Under the pieces are notes generated by a model. It was not told where the DNA came from, ran no database searches, and saw only the letters and a list, made by a program, of their open reading frames with translations. This document shows positions 55,107 to 64,000 of a stretch of 64,000 nucleotides of DNA, piece after piece. How positions within the stretch are numbered: the first letter of the stretch is position 1; every line of letters begins with the position of its first letter. The DNA comes from Nitrospinaceae bacterium (GTDB lineage: Bacteria > Nitrospinota > Nitrospinia > Nitrospinales > VA-1), in the NCBI GenBank assembly GCA_029261655.1, contig JAJDAY010000026.1, forward strand, positions 352,461 to 416,460. The letters are read 5' to 3'. Position numbers and translations under genes: made by a program.

Positions 55107-58100
55107 CTATTCCTGATTCCCGTTGCCCGCGACAGTTAGGGACGCGTCCTCATCAAGTTCTTCCTCGTCGTCCTCCTGATTTTTTATTTCCTCCAACAAC
55201 CAGGGAACCATTTGGTCGATACTGGGTCCCCCCAGAAAACGCACCACCGGAACCGTGATTTGTAAATCCGTTTCGATCCTGACAATCAACTCCATGGCCA
55301 TGAGTGAATCGAGACCCAGATCTGTCAGAGGAAGGTCCATTTCAAGTTTGGAGGGAGCCAGCCGCAAAACCTTGGCGATGGACACCTTGAGATGTTCTCC
55401 TAAAATCTCAGTCCACTCTTCAGGAGGCGCCGCCAAAAGTCTGGCTCGAATGAGATCATCGCCTTCCATGTCTCCCTGGTTTTCTCCCTGGTCATCGTCC
55501 CCCAGCAAATAGGAAAATCGCGGCGGGTTGGAACCCGACCGGCTCAAAGAAAGCAGTTTTTTCCAGTCCACCGGAAAAATTCCGGTTTGGACCGGATTTT
55601 TATGCATCACCCGACCCAGCATTTCAACCGCCTGCCGGGCAGTCAAACTCAGCAGGCCCTGACTCTCCATGCTTTTGATCAACCCTTTTTGCCGGGCCGC
55701 GACCCCCACACCGGATAAAGGACCCCAGTCAATCACCTGTCCGGAAAGACCGTTAGCCCGGCGATACCGGGCCAACGACTCGAGAAAAGCATTGGCGGCG
55801 ACATAGTTTGCCTGCCCCGGATTGCCCACCACATTGGCCACCGAAGAAAACAGGACGAAGAAGTCCAGAGACCGGGTCTGTTGATGCAGGTTCCAGGCTC
55901 CGTGAACTTTTGCGGCCATGACTCTTTTGAAACGTTTCGGGGTCAGATGAACCATGAGACCGTCGTCGAGGACCACCGCCCCGTGCATGATTCCCCTTAA
56001 CTGAGGCATGCCGGATTCGATCTCCTTTAATATCCGGGTGACATCTTCCGCCTTGGAAACGTCGCCCCGGACCACTCGAACCACCGCCCCCTGCCCTTCC
56101 ATTTCAGTGATGGCCGACTGCGCATCCTCCGATAATTTCTCACTCCGGCCCATGAGGGCGAGATGTCTTGCTCCCTGCTGAACCATCCACCGGGCAATGG
56201 CCAAACCAAAACCACCCAAGCCGCCGGTGATCAAGTAAGTGGCGTCTCCCGAAAACTTTTCGGATATCGCTTCGCCCTGGGAAATCTTTAAATCCGGCTC
56301 TTCCACAGACACGACCACTTTCCCCATATGCCTGGCCTGAGCCATCATGCGAAACGCATTCTCAGCATCGGATATGGGGAACACACGATTGGGAAGCGGA
56401 TGAAGATTTCCTTCATCCATATGCCGCATGATTTCAGTAAAAATAGAACGGAATTCGTTGCCCAGGGATAAAAACCCCTGCTTGATGTCCACCATGGTGA
56501 TGAACGAAATTCCCTTCAAAAAGGGCCTCAACCCCATCTTGTTATTTTCATAAATGTCCCGTTTTCCGATTTCCAGAAAACGGCCCAGGGGTTTTAAAAT
56601 TTCTATACTTTTAAAAATAAATTTACCCGCCAGCGAATTCAAAACCAGATCCACCCCCTCGCCCCCGGTCTGGTCCATGATCTGTTCCGCAAAGGCAAGT
56701 GATCGGGAATCATAAATATGTTTCACTCCCAGATCGCGAAGGAAACCTCTTTTTTCGTCATTGCCTGCGGTGGCGAAAACTTCCGCTCCGGCAAGCAATG
56801 CAATCTGCACCGCCGCCATTCCCACCCCACCGGAGGCGGCGTGGATCAAAACCCGTTCTCCCTTTTTCAGGTGGCCTGCGGTATGCAACATGTACCAGGC
56901 GGTTAAAAAAGTCACCGGGATGGTGGCCGCGTCTTCAAAGCTGATCCGTTTTGGTTTGTGAGCCGCGGCAAACGCCAGAGCTATCGTATAAGAACCGAAG
57001 CATCCGCCCCCTGAGAGGGCCGCCACTTCGTCGCCGACCTGAAAATCCTGCACGCCCTCGCCAACGGCGCTCACGATTCCTGAGCACTCCAGCCCCAGGG
57101 TTTCCCAGGTATTTTTCACCCCTTCGAGTTCACCCGGAAGCAGTCCCAGGCCGATCATCACGTCACGAAAATTAAGGCCCGCCGCGCACACCCTGATTTC
57201 CAGTTCTCCCGGACCTGGCCGGGAACGTTCAAGAGATCTGAGCTTGAAGTTTTCCAGGATTCCGGGCGCACCTATGTCCATGACGAAAGAGGGAACCTCC
57301 TTCTTATTTCCCTGAGCAAAACCATCCGCTAAAATTTCTTCGGATTCCGGACGATGGAGACGATAGACAAACCGTCCTGCTTGCCGTAAAGCGATCTCTT
57401 CTTCCGCATCCTCCTTCCATAACTCCTTAAACAACGCGCTTGCCGGGTCGTGTCCAGGATCAGGGTCGAGATCCACAATCCTGCATTTGAAATTGGCGTG
57501 CTCGGACTGGATCACCCGGCCAATTCCCCAAACCGGGCTTTGCGCCACCGCACTATTTTTTTCTTCGGGTTGCACGGGCTGAGCCCCCTGGGTGACGATA
57601 AATAGCCTGGGCGCTTTCGGCCATTTGGTATTGGCTAGTTCATTGACAAGATAAATAACGCTCATATTTCCGCGAGTTTCCATGTCCTCAAGGGAACTCA
57701 TTGACAGATCCCCTGTTCCCGGCAAATCCAAATTCCATAAATGAACGATTCCGCGAAGAGCCGGGCCTTGCTTTCGTACCCGGTCTATCAAATCCCCTGC
57801 GTCCTCCAGGGAATCCGGTCGCATTTGTATCTGCCCGTCCTCTTTCGCCAAAAACTTTTCGCCCGGAGTGACAAGAAAACAATTTTCGCCCAGACTTTTC
57901 AGAGATTCGGCCAGCGCCTGCCCCACGCCTTTTCCGTCATTAAAAATTAGCCAACTGCCTTTTTTATTAGGTCCGGGAATTTTAGTTTCCTGCAGGGAAT
58001 TCCCCTGGCTGACTTTGGGGCTTCTTGCGATCAGAAAGGTTTGCAATGAATGGCCGCCCTCTGGCGAATCTCCCCATTGCACTACATTTTGAAACCCCGC

Positions 58101-61100
58101 CTCCTTCAATTCTTCTGGAAGGTTCCCGCCAACTAACCGGGCAAACCCGTTTTTCGCGCCGGAGTCAAATTCACAAGATCCCAGAATCAATCGCAACCAG
58201 TTGGAGGTCGAACTCCAATTAAGTTCAAGAAAGAGTCCGTCGGATGCCAGTAACCCCTTGATATTTTCCAGAACGTTTTTGGGTCCGCAATAATTCAAGC
58301 GCGACCCAAAAATCAAATCAAACGAGTGCGGCGCAAACTCCTGATCGTTTGGGTCGGCAGTCAAGTCCAGCGTTTGAAACTCCACGAATGAGAATTCACG
58401 CAGTTTCTGCACCGCTTTTTCAAGTTTATCTTCAGACGATTCGGTATGGATGTATTCCACCCGGTCCTTTGGGCAGTGACGAAGAAAGGCTGGTGCCATC
58501 GTTCCCCCGCCCCCGCCTCCGATTTCCAGTATCCTTAACTTGCGTCCCCTGGGCAAATGATCGAATAGTAAGGACACAATTTTTTGCAATTGAAAATTAG
58601 TGATCCGCGAACTGCATGCGTTTTGCTGAAGACGCTCTAAAATCGCATCCGGTTCCGGGAAAATCGTTTCAAGACCCGCGCTTTCACCCGTGAGAATGTC
58701 CGTAAGGTGTTCTCCCGCCAATCTCAGCAGATTGAGTTCCGCTAAATAAGAAGGATATTCCCCGATCAGCGTTTTCCAGATTTTTTGCGGATTTTCAATT
58801 TTGGTTGGGATAGAACCCATCTTCCACTGCGAATCTTCCTTCTTTAAGATTCCTTCGTTCGCAAGAATTGAAAAGCAATTTTCCAGATAAGCGGGGTCTT
58901 TCGGATTCAACTTGAATTGCTCGATAAAAGACCCGGTAGAAAACTCTGTCAGGGACCGAAATCCAGGCGCGATAGTTTGCAACGCGCCGAGCACATATCC
59001 CGCGCTCAGACGATTGAACCTTGGCTCAATGGAATCATAAAAATCGGAACGATTGAGAACCGGGGCCAGATCCTCAAAATTCTTTTGCAGAACAGATGCG
59101 ATTTTATCGGGCGAAGGGAGAAAGGGGGAGTCACTCACTTCTGTTTTCGATCCCATTTGTGTACTAGGTTCCCAACGCCATTGATAAAGCCAGTTTGCAG
59201 GATCTTGCAGGTCGCGTCCCCTAGACGGATTCAGGGCGCGAAAATGAAGCCCCTCGCACTGGACCCAAACTTTCCCGGAGTCATCAAACAGCGTCAGGTC
59301 GACCACGGCCTGACTGCTGTCAAAAGTCACCGCTTGCACGTGGACCCAGAGAGGGGATGCGGGAGAGCCATTGAATTGAAACCGGTCCACCGAGACGGGT
59401 AGAAAAAGTTTTCTCGTGAGCGCCGACGATTCCAAAGCCAGCAATGCGGAAACCTGGAAGGCCGCATCCAGAATGGCGGGATGAATCTGGTAAGGCTTGA
59501 CATCGAGGCCCAGGGCTTTTGGGCTTTTCAGCAATGCCAGCGCTTCTCCTTCACCGCGCCAGGAGCGTTCTATTCCCTGAAAGGCCGGACCATAGAACAA
59601 ACCCATCTTCTCAAAGGTTTCATAAAGCCCTGTCGAAGCCACTTCATGGGCGCATCGGTTTTTAATTGTTTCCAGGTCGATTTTTTCAAGATCATTCCGC
59701 TTGAATTGATCGCCCAGGGTTCCGCTCGCATGCAGGGTCCAGGTCTGATTGGCCCGGTCGGACAGGCTGTGAATTTTAAAGGAGCCATCGGCCAGGTCGT
59801 GGGTCATCTGGGTTTTGAGGCCGCGGTTTTTTGAGAGGACCAGAGCGTTTTGAAACTCCACAGATTCCAGCACACAGGACGCGCCCTCCTTGATCCGGCT
59901 GGAAAGCGCCAAAGCCCACTCTATAAAACCCGCTCCCGGAAAAATGAGCAGTTTCTTGACGACATGGTCGCCAAGATAAGTCAAATCCCGTTTGTCAATG
60001 CGGGATTGCCACCCGGAAGATGAAAACTCCATCTCCCAACCGAGAAAGGGGTGAACATCTGGAGAAAAAGGGTCGTATCCTTTCTCCACCCTTTCATGCC
60101 AGTGGCGTTCTCTCTGCCAGGGATAATGGGGCAGAGAAACACAACGTCCGCCTTGCGGAAAAATCGGGTCCCAATCAATGGTTCGCCCCAGGCTGTACAG
60201 GTTCCCCAATGAACTCACCATGACCTTGCGGTCATCCTCTTTGTGTTTCAGGGAAGGGAGAACGGTTCCCTGTCTCTTAAAATGGGACAAGCATTCGGAG
60301 ATATTCGCCCCCAGAACGGGATGCGGGCTCAACTCCAAAAACGTCGTGAACCCATCCTGGACCAGTTGTTCGGTCGCTTTATAAAACCGGACCGGGTTCC
60401 TCACATTGTCCCACCAGTAGTCGGCTCCCATTTGATCGCCGCGCTCTGATTTTCCCCGAACGGTTGAATAGAAGGGAATGGACCCGGCCTGGCATTGAAG
60501 ACCATTGAGGGACTTCAATAAATCTTTACGAACCGAATCCATGTGATGGCTGTGAAAGGCATAATTCACATGCAGGTAACGACAAAATATTTCTTTTTGC
60601 CGTAAAGGCTCCATCATTTTTTCCAGAGCTTCGGGATCTCCAGACACGGTGACGGACTTGGGGCTGTTCACCGCCGCCAGGGAGATTTTATTTTCCCAGC
60701 CCTTGAGCAGGGAGACGGCCTTTCCTTCGGGAATTCCAACGACCGCCATCTTGCCTTTTCCGGCCATTTTGTGGAGCCATCGTCCGCGATGATAAACAAC
60801 GCGAACCGCCTCCTCCAGGGAGTAAATCCCCGACACATAAGCCGCCGCCGCCTCCCCGATGCTGTGGCCTATGACCGCGGAAGGTTCGATGCCCCACGAA
60901 CGCCATAATTCGGCCAGGCCCACCTGAATCGAAAACAATGCGGGCTGGGTGAGGTGAGTTTCGTTGATTTTGGATCGGCTCTCCTCCGCCATCAACTCTT
61001 CCCACAGAGACCAGTCGGAATGACGGCTGAATAATTCATCGCATTTCTTGATGGCCGAGTGAAATACCGGTTCCTGCTCCACTAACTGCCGACCCATCCC

Positions 61101-62819
61101 CCACCATTGCGGACCCTGACCGGAAAATATAAAGGCAATTTTTGGGTTTTCTGCAGCGGCCTTTTTATCATTGGGTTTCATTCCAGAGGACAACCCGCCC
61201 GACTTTCCCACGCTCATTTTTTTTCCCGCAGACAAACCGGGATGCTTGTCGTCTTGCAAAAATGCCCGCAGTCCTTCATTGAAATCGGCAACTGACTGAC
61301 CCGACAGGGCGAAACGGTGATCGTGATGGCTCCTTCTTAGAGAAGCGGTGTAGCAAACATCATGCAGGTCGCTCTTTGTCCAGTCGTCCTGAGCAGAAAA
61401 AAAATCAAGATACCGTCTCGCAAAATCCTTCAAGGCTTCCTGACTGCGGGCCGAAACGGGCAGGCAGAAAAAAGCATCGTCCCCGGAAAAATGAACGGGC
61501 GATTCGGAATCTATGGGCAGGGGAGATTCCTGTAAAATGATGTTTGCGTTGGTGCCGCCAAAACCGAACGAATTGATACCGGCAAGAGCCGGTTCGTCTC
61601 TTTGGGGCCAGGGAATCAGTTTTTCCGGAACCTGCAATTGCAGTTTTTCAAAATCAATCTCAGGATGGGGATGATTGAAATGAAGGTTGGGAGGTATCTG
61701 CTTATGTTTAAGCGCGAGCACCACTTTCATCAAACCCGCGATCCCCGAAGCCGATTCCAAATGACCGATATTGCTTTTTACGGAACCCATATAGCAGGCA
61801 TTGTCCAAAGGCCGGTTTTCGGATAGAACCTCCCCCTGAGCATTGGCTTCGATCGGGTCGCCCAGGGGAGTCCCGGTTCCATGCGCTTCCAGGTATTGAA
61901 TCTGGTTGGGCAAAATTCCGGCAGTTTCACAACCTTTCCGCAACAGGGTTTTCTGGGACTCTCCGTTGGGAACGGGCATCGCCCAGGTCTGACCGTCCTG
62001 ATTGGCGGTTGAAGAAAGGATGAGCGCGTGAATGGGGTCCTTGTCCTCCAATGCTTTTTGCAAGGGCTTTAAAATCGCGATGCCCGCACCCTCTCCACGA
62101 ACATATCCATTGCCCGCCGCATCGAAAGATTTGCACTTGCCGTCGGGAGACAACATCCCTCCCTTCCCAAGGCCCACGGTGACATCGGGGACAAGAATCG
62201 CATTGACACCCCCGGTGATGGCCATGCTCGATTCTCCATTCCAGATACTCTGACAAGCCAAATGCGCGGCCACCAGAGAAGAGGAACAGGCGGTATCGGT
62301 GATAAGACTTGGGCCTTTAAAGTCAAAAATATAGGAAATTCGATTGGCTCCGATGCTCAAAGCCACGCCGGAAACTGTTTGGCCCTCGATGGAGTGCAGA
62401 TCCAGCTTAAGATAACTCTGATACTCCCAACCTGAAATCCCCAGAAATACGCCGACGGGAGTGCCCGCAAGACGCTCCGGTACTTGTCCGCCGTCTTCCA
62501 TCGCCTGCCAGACGCACTCCAGAAGAATTCTTTGTTGCGGGTCCATTTGAACGGCTTCACGGGGAGATATCTCGAAAAACCGCGCGTCAAACATTTGAAT
62601 GGAATCGATGAACCCGCCCCACCGGGTGATCATCTTGCCTGGAGCTTTGGGATTCTTACTGTAGTAATTTTCTATATTCCATCGGTCTGCGGGAACTTCG
62701 ACAACGGCGTCTTTTCCCTGGCTGAGCAGGTTCCAGTATTCATCAGGACTGTTGGAACCACCGGGAAACCTGCATCCCAATCCGATGATAGCGATAGGTT
62801 CATTTGTTTTCGAACTCAT
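55107..62819 (-). CDS. Type I iterative-style polyketide synthase (KS-AT-DH-MT-ER-KR-ACP)
   Basis: A 2570-residue synthase. KS at residues 6-430 has C178 (TACSSS), H313 and H353. AT at 560-880 has GHSIGE with S653. DH at 915-1200 has H952 and D1118. An MT-like domain at about 1390-1560 has LEIGGGGGGT (1431-1440). A structural KR-like part at 1620-1845 precedes ER at 1855-2170 (GGVGMAAVQIA, 1997). KR at 2193-2370 has K2304, S2326, Y2339, N2343 and an LDD motif of B type. One ACP has S2505 (LGLDSLMA). There is no thioesterase, so release needs another enzyme. The order matches fully reducing iterative synthases and animal FAS, so the product is likely a long reduced chain. Confidence 0.93.
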   Translation of the reverse strand: MSSKTNEPIAIIGLGCRFPGGSNSPDEYWNLLSQGKDAVVEVPADRWNIENYYSKNPKAPGKMITRWGGFIDSIQMFDARFFEISPREAVQMDPQQRILLECVWQAMEDGGQVPERLAGTPVGVFLGISGWEYQSYLKLDLHSIEGQTVSGVALSIGANRISYIFDFKGPSLITDTACSSSLVAAHLACQSIWNGESSMAITGGVNAILVPDVTVGLGKGGMLSPDGKCKSFDAAGNGYVRGEGAGIAILKPLQKALEDKDPIHALILSSTANQDGQTWAMPVPNGESQKTLLRKGCETAGILPNQIQYLEAHGTGTPLGDPIEANAQGEVLSENRPLDNACYMGSVKSNIGHLESASGIAGLMKVVLALKHKQIPPNLHFNHPHPEIDFEKLQLQVPEKLIPWPQRDEPALAGINSFGFGGTNANIILQESPLPIDSESPVHFSGDDAFFCLPVSARSQEALKDFARRYLDFFSAQDDWTKSDLHDVCYTASLRRSHHDHRFALSGQSVADFNEGLRAFLQDDKHPGLSAGKKMSVGKSGGLSSGMKPNDKKAAAENPKIAFIFSGQGPQWWGMGRQLVEQEPVFHSAIKKCDELFSRHSDWSLWEELMAEESRSKINETHLTQPALFSIQVGLAELWRSWGIEPSAVIGHSIGEAAAAYVSGIYSLEEAVRVVYHRGRWLHKMAGKGKMAVVGIPEGKAVSLLKGWENKISLAAVNSPKSVTVSGDPEALEKMMEPLRQKEIFCRYLHVNYAFHSHHMDSVRKDLLKSLNGLQCQAGSIPFYSTVRGKSERGDQMGADYWWDNVRNPVRFYKATEQLVQDGFTTFLELSPHPVLGANISECLSHFKRQGTVLPSLKHKEDDRKVMVSSLGNLYSLGRTIDWDPIFPQGGRCVSLPHYPWQRERHWHERVEKGYDPFSPDVHPFLGWEMEFSSSGWQSRIDKRDLTYLGDHVVKKLLIFPGAGFIEWALALSSRIKEGASCVLESVEFQNALVLSKNRGLKTQMTHDLADGSFKIHSLSDRANQTWTLHASGTLGDQFKRNDLEKIDLETIKNRCAHEVASTGLYETFEKMGLFYGPAFQGIERSWRGEGEALALLKSPKALGLDVKPYQIHPAILDAAFQVSALLALESSALTRKLFLPVSVDRFQFNGSPASPLWVHVQAVTFDSSQAVVDLTLFDDSGKVWVQCEGLHFRALNPSRGRDLQDPANWLYQWRWEPSTQMGSKTEVSDSPFLPSPDKIASVLQKNFEDLAPVLNRSDFYDSIEPRFNRLSAGYVLGALQTIAPGFRSLTEFSTGSFIEQFKLNPKDPAYLENCFSILANEGILKKEDSQWKMGSIPTKIENPQKIWKTLIGEYPSYLAELNLLRLAGEHLTDILTGESAGLETIFPEPDAILERLQQNACSSRITNFQLQKIVSLLFDHLPRGRKLRILEIGGGGGGTMAPAFLRHCPKDRVEYIHTESSEDKLEKAVQKLREFSFVEFQTLDLTADPNDQEFAPHSFDLIFGSRLNYCGPKNVLENIKGLLASDGLFLELNWSSTSNWLRLILGSCEFDSGAKNGFARLVGGNLPEELKEAGFQNVVQWGDSPEGGHSLQTFLIARSPKVSQGNSLQETKIPGPNKKGSWLIFNDGKGVGQALAESLKSLGENCFLVTPGEKFLAKEDGQIQMRPDSLEDAGDLIDRVRKQGPALRGIVHLWNLDLPGTGDLSMSSLEDMETRGNMSVIYLVNELANTKWPKAPRLFIVTQGAQPVQPEEKNSAVAQSPVWGIGRVIQSEHANFKCRIVDLDPDPGHDPASALFKELWKEDAEEEIALRQAGRFVYRLHRPESEEILADGFAQGNKKEVPSFVMDIGAPGILENFKLRSLERSRPGPGELEIRVCAAGLNFRDVMIGLGLLPGELEGVKNTWETLGLECSGIVSAVGEGVQDFQVGDEVAALSGGGCFGSYTIALAFAAAHKPKRISFEDAATIPVTFLTAWYMLHTAGHLKKGERVLIHAASGGVGMAAVQIALLAGAEVFATAGNDEKRGFLRDLGVKHIYDSRSLAFAEQIMDQTGGEGVDLVLNSLAGKFIFKSIEILKPLGRFLEIGKRDIYENNKMGLRPFLKGISFITMVDIKQGFLSLGNEFRSIFTEIMRHMDEGNLHPLPNRVFPISDAENAFRMMAQARHMGKVVVSVEEPDLKISQGEAISEKFSGDATYLITGGLGGFGLAIARWMVQQGARHLALMGRSEKLSEDAQSAITEMEGQGAVVRVVRGDVSKAEDVTRILKEIESGMPQLRGIMHGAVVLDDGLMVHLTPKRFKRVMAAKVHGAWNLHQQTRSLDFFVLFSSVANVVGNPGQANYVAANAFLESLARYRRANGLSGQVIDWGPLSGVGVAARQKGLIKSMESQGLLSLTARQAVEMLGRVMHKNPVQTGIFPVDWKKLLSLSRSGSNPPRFSYLLGDDDQGENQGDMEGDDLIRARLLAAPPEEWTEILGEHLKVSIAKVLRLAPSKLEMDLPLTDLGLDSLMAMELIVRIETDLQITVPVVRFLGGPSIDQMVPWLLEEIKNQEDDEEELDEDASLTVAGNGNQE

Positions 62820-62908
62820 TTAACGTCCCGGGCTTGTTGCTATCGTTGATATCTTTGGGGAAAGGACTGTCTTAGAACCTTATTATTAATTTCAGCGATG
62901 AGGGGGTT

Positions 62909-62937
62909 ATTCTAATTTGTTGAACAATGGGAAGCAA
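62909..62937 (-). promoter_or_regulatory. Candidate promoter of the PKS gene
   Basis: On the minus strand TTGCTT (complement of 62932-62937) and TAGAAT (complement of 62909-62914) are separated by 17 bases. It is about 90 bases from the PKS start and would read PKS and the CDP-alcohol phosphatidyltransferase. The motif is fair but not strong. Confidence 0.45.
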
Positions 62938-63095
62938 ATGATTTATTAATGGTTTCTCAACGGTGACCTCGCTTGAGAGTCGCCACCACAACCCTCTTCC
63001 TGCGCACATTTTTTCTTCATTAAAAAACTAAAAATATCATATAGTTCAAAAACATTGCGTTTGACAGAAGCGCCAAACCATCAGGAGTCTTTTTA

Positions 63096-64000
63096 ATGGT
63101 AATTGTAAAACAGGTGACCGGTGACAAGAAAGGGATGCGGGATTTTCTCGAACTCCCCTACTCTTTATACAAAAATGACAAACACTGGTGCCCTCCCCTG
63201 AGATTTGAAAGGAAAAAATTCTTCAGCAATGAAAACCCTTTCATGAAGCACAGCGAAGTTTGTTTTTTTGTCGCTTATAAGGATGACCAGCCTGTGGGCC
63301 GGGTCACGGCGCATCGGGATGAAATCTACGACAAGTTTTACAATACCCGGCAGGGATTTTTTGGGTTTTACGAGTCCATTGAAAGTGACGAGGTGGCTGA
63401 AAAACTCATGGGCGCCTGCGAAGACTGGATAAAAACCAGGGGAATGGAGTCTTTGATGGGACCCTTCAATTTCACGACCAATCACGAAGTGGGGTTTTTA
63501 ATCAAAGGCTTTGACAGCCCTCCCGTAATCATGATGACCTACACCAAACCCTATTACCCGGACCTGTTGTCTCATCTTGGATATCAAAAAGAAAAAGAAC
63601 TGATCGCTTTCTGGGTCGATAGAAACACGGAAAAACCGGAATTTTTTACCGTCATGGCAAAAAGAATCAACAGGGAAGTCGGGGATTCTTATGAAATCAG
63701 AACATTGAACATGGCAAACTTAAAATCGGAACTAAAAATCATTCTGGATATCTACAATGAGGCCTGGAATAAAAACTGGGGTTTCGTTCCCATGACGGAA
63801 GAAGAAATCGACGAAATGGCCCGTCAGCTCAGAAGCATTGTCCAACCGGAATATATATATATTTTATATATGAACGGAGAACCTGCGGCCTTTTTGCTCT
63901 GTCTTCTCGATATCAACAATGTATTGATTCACATCAAGTCGGGAAAACTTTTTCCAACGGGAATTTTCAAACTTCTCTTTTTCAAAAGATATATACAAAC
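63096..64000 (+). CDS. GNAT-family acyltransferase-like protein (partial, runs off end)
   Basis: At least 301 residues, cut by the window end. It starts ATG at 63096 after CAGGAG. LPYSLYKNDKHWCPPLRFERKK and NPFMKHSEVCFFVAY begin it. VGRVTAHRD, GFFGFYESI, GPFNFTTNHEVGFLIKGFDSPP and MMTYTKPYYPDLL follow. This is the large GNAT group often labelled YghO-like. As I recall, the bacterial ceramide synthase belongs to this broad group, so acyl transfer to an amine is plausible. It diverges from the PKS gene. Confidence 0.75.
   Translation, partial: MVIVKQVTGDKKGMRDFLELPYSLYKNDKHWCPPLRFERKKFFSNENPFMKHSEVCFFVAYKDDQPVGRVTAHRDEIYDKFYNTRQGFFGFYESIESDEVAEKLMGACEDWIKTRGMESLMGPFNFTTNHEVGFLIKGFDSPPVIMMTYTKPYYPDLLSHLGYQKEKELIAFWVDRNTEKPEFFTVMAKRINREVGDSYEIRTLNMANLKSELKIILDIYNEAWNKNWGFVPMTEEEIDEMARQLRSIVQPEYIYILYMNGEPAAFLLCLLDINNVLIHIKSGKLFPTGIFKLLFFKRYIQ

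Noticed and set aside
58917..59402. A 161-residue plus-strand frame inside the PKS gene
   Set aside because: It is opposite the end of the DH domain and the region after it, with no recognisable motif.
1..64000. Search for tRNA, rRNA, CRISPR arrays, insertion sequences and prophage
   Set aside because: No cloverleaf, repeat-spacer array, transposase or phage gene was found by eye; a covariance-model scan was not possible.

Overview
The window looks like about 64 kb of chromosome from a free-living, Gram-negative, flagellated bacterium. It has an LptF-type LPS exporter permease, lipoproteins, FliD/FliS, MutS and YbeY/PhoH. SucCD and a split-subunit 2-oxoacid:ferredoxin oxidoreductase lie within 10 kb of each other, a pair used in the reductive TCA cycle of groups such as Nitrospinota, Nitrospirota and Aquificota. 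Moderate GC and gene content make me favour a Nitrospinota-like lineage. This is inference; there is no rRNA or other phylogenetic marker in the window. I saw no tRNA, rRNA, CRISPR array, insertion sequence or prophage.

Layout. 0.3-5 kb: small envelope proteins, a DnaA/Hda-like ATPase, an OleC-like adenylating enzyme and a GT39-type membrane glycosyltransferase. 5-8.4 kb (minus): a PAP2 phosphatase and a TatT/DctP pair, the periplasmic half of a TRAP-type transporter. 8.4-12.3 kb: small conserved proteins, a cysteine-cluster protein, a zinc alcohol dehydrogenase-like protein and an intergenic element bounded by a perfect 29-bp inverted repeat. 12.3-18.3 kb: divergent lysA and speA, then truncated hemoglobin, zinc ribbon, NTF2-like and PPOX proteins. 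18.3-22.6 kb (minus): sucCD and fliD-fliS, the latter behind a clear sigma-28 type promoter. 22.8-28.5 kb: YprB-like nuclease, DUF1841 and the four-gene ferredoxin oxidoreductase with a strong promoter and a terminator. 28.5-36.4 kb: ndk, pterin genes, phoH-ybeY, a HIT protein, mutS and DUF4390. 36.4-44.1 kb: NtrY-like kinase, DUF1566, a putative zinc metallopeptidase, a peroxiredoxin-like protein, a peptidoglycan-binding protein and lptF.

44-64 kb is the most unusual part. It holds a tandem pair of uncharacterised membrane proteins with a GEEISWGQR motif, a UPF0104 flippase-like protein, a GT4 glycosyltransferase, a START-like protein, an Aur1/inositol-phosphotransferase-like PAP2 protein, two head-to-head GT-C-like paralogues and a polyprenyl-phosphate mannose synthase-like GT2. 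A CDP-alcohol phosphatidyltransferase then lies directly downstream of a 2570-residue iterative-type PKS (KS-AT-DH-MT-ER-KR-ACP). A GNAT-family acyltransferase-like gene diverges from the PKS and runs off the window end.

How the parts could work together. SucCD plus the oxidoreductase could carry succinate to 2-oxoglutarate (or the reverse), if 2-oxoglutarate is the substrate. In the right-hand 20 kb a reduced polyketide chain could be made by the PKS, joined to an amine or alcohol by the GNAT protein, given a polar phospho-headgroup by the CDP-alcohol transferase or Aur1-like enzyme, and glycosylated by the GT2/GT-C/GT4 set. That would be an unusual polyketide-derived glycolipid or sphingolipid-like system. 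It is a hypothesis from gene content, not something the sequence proves.
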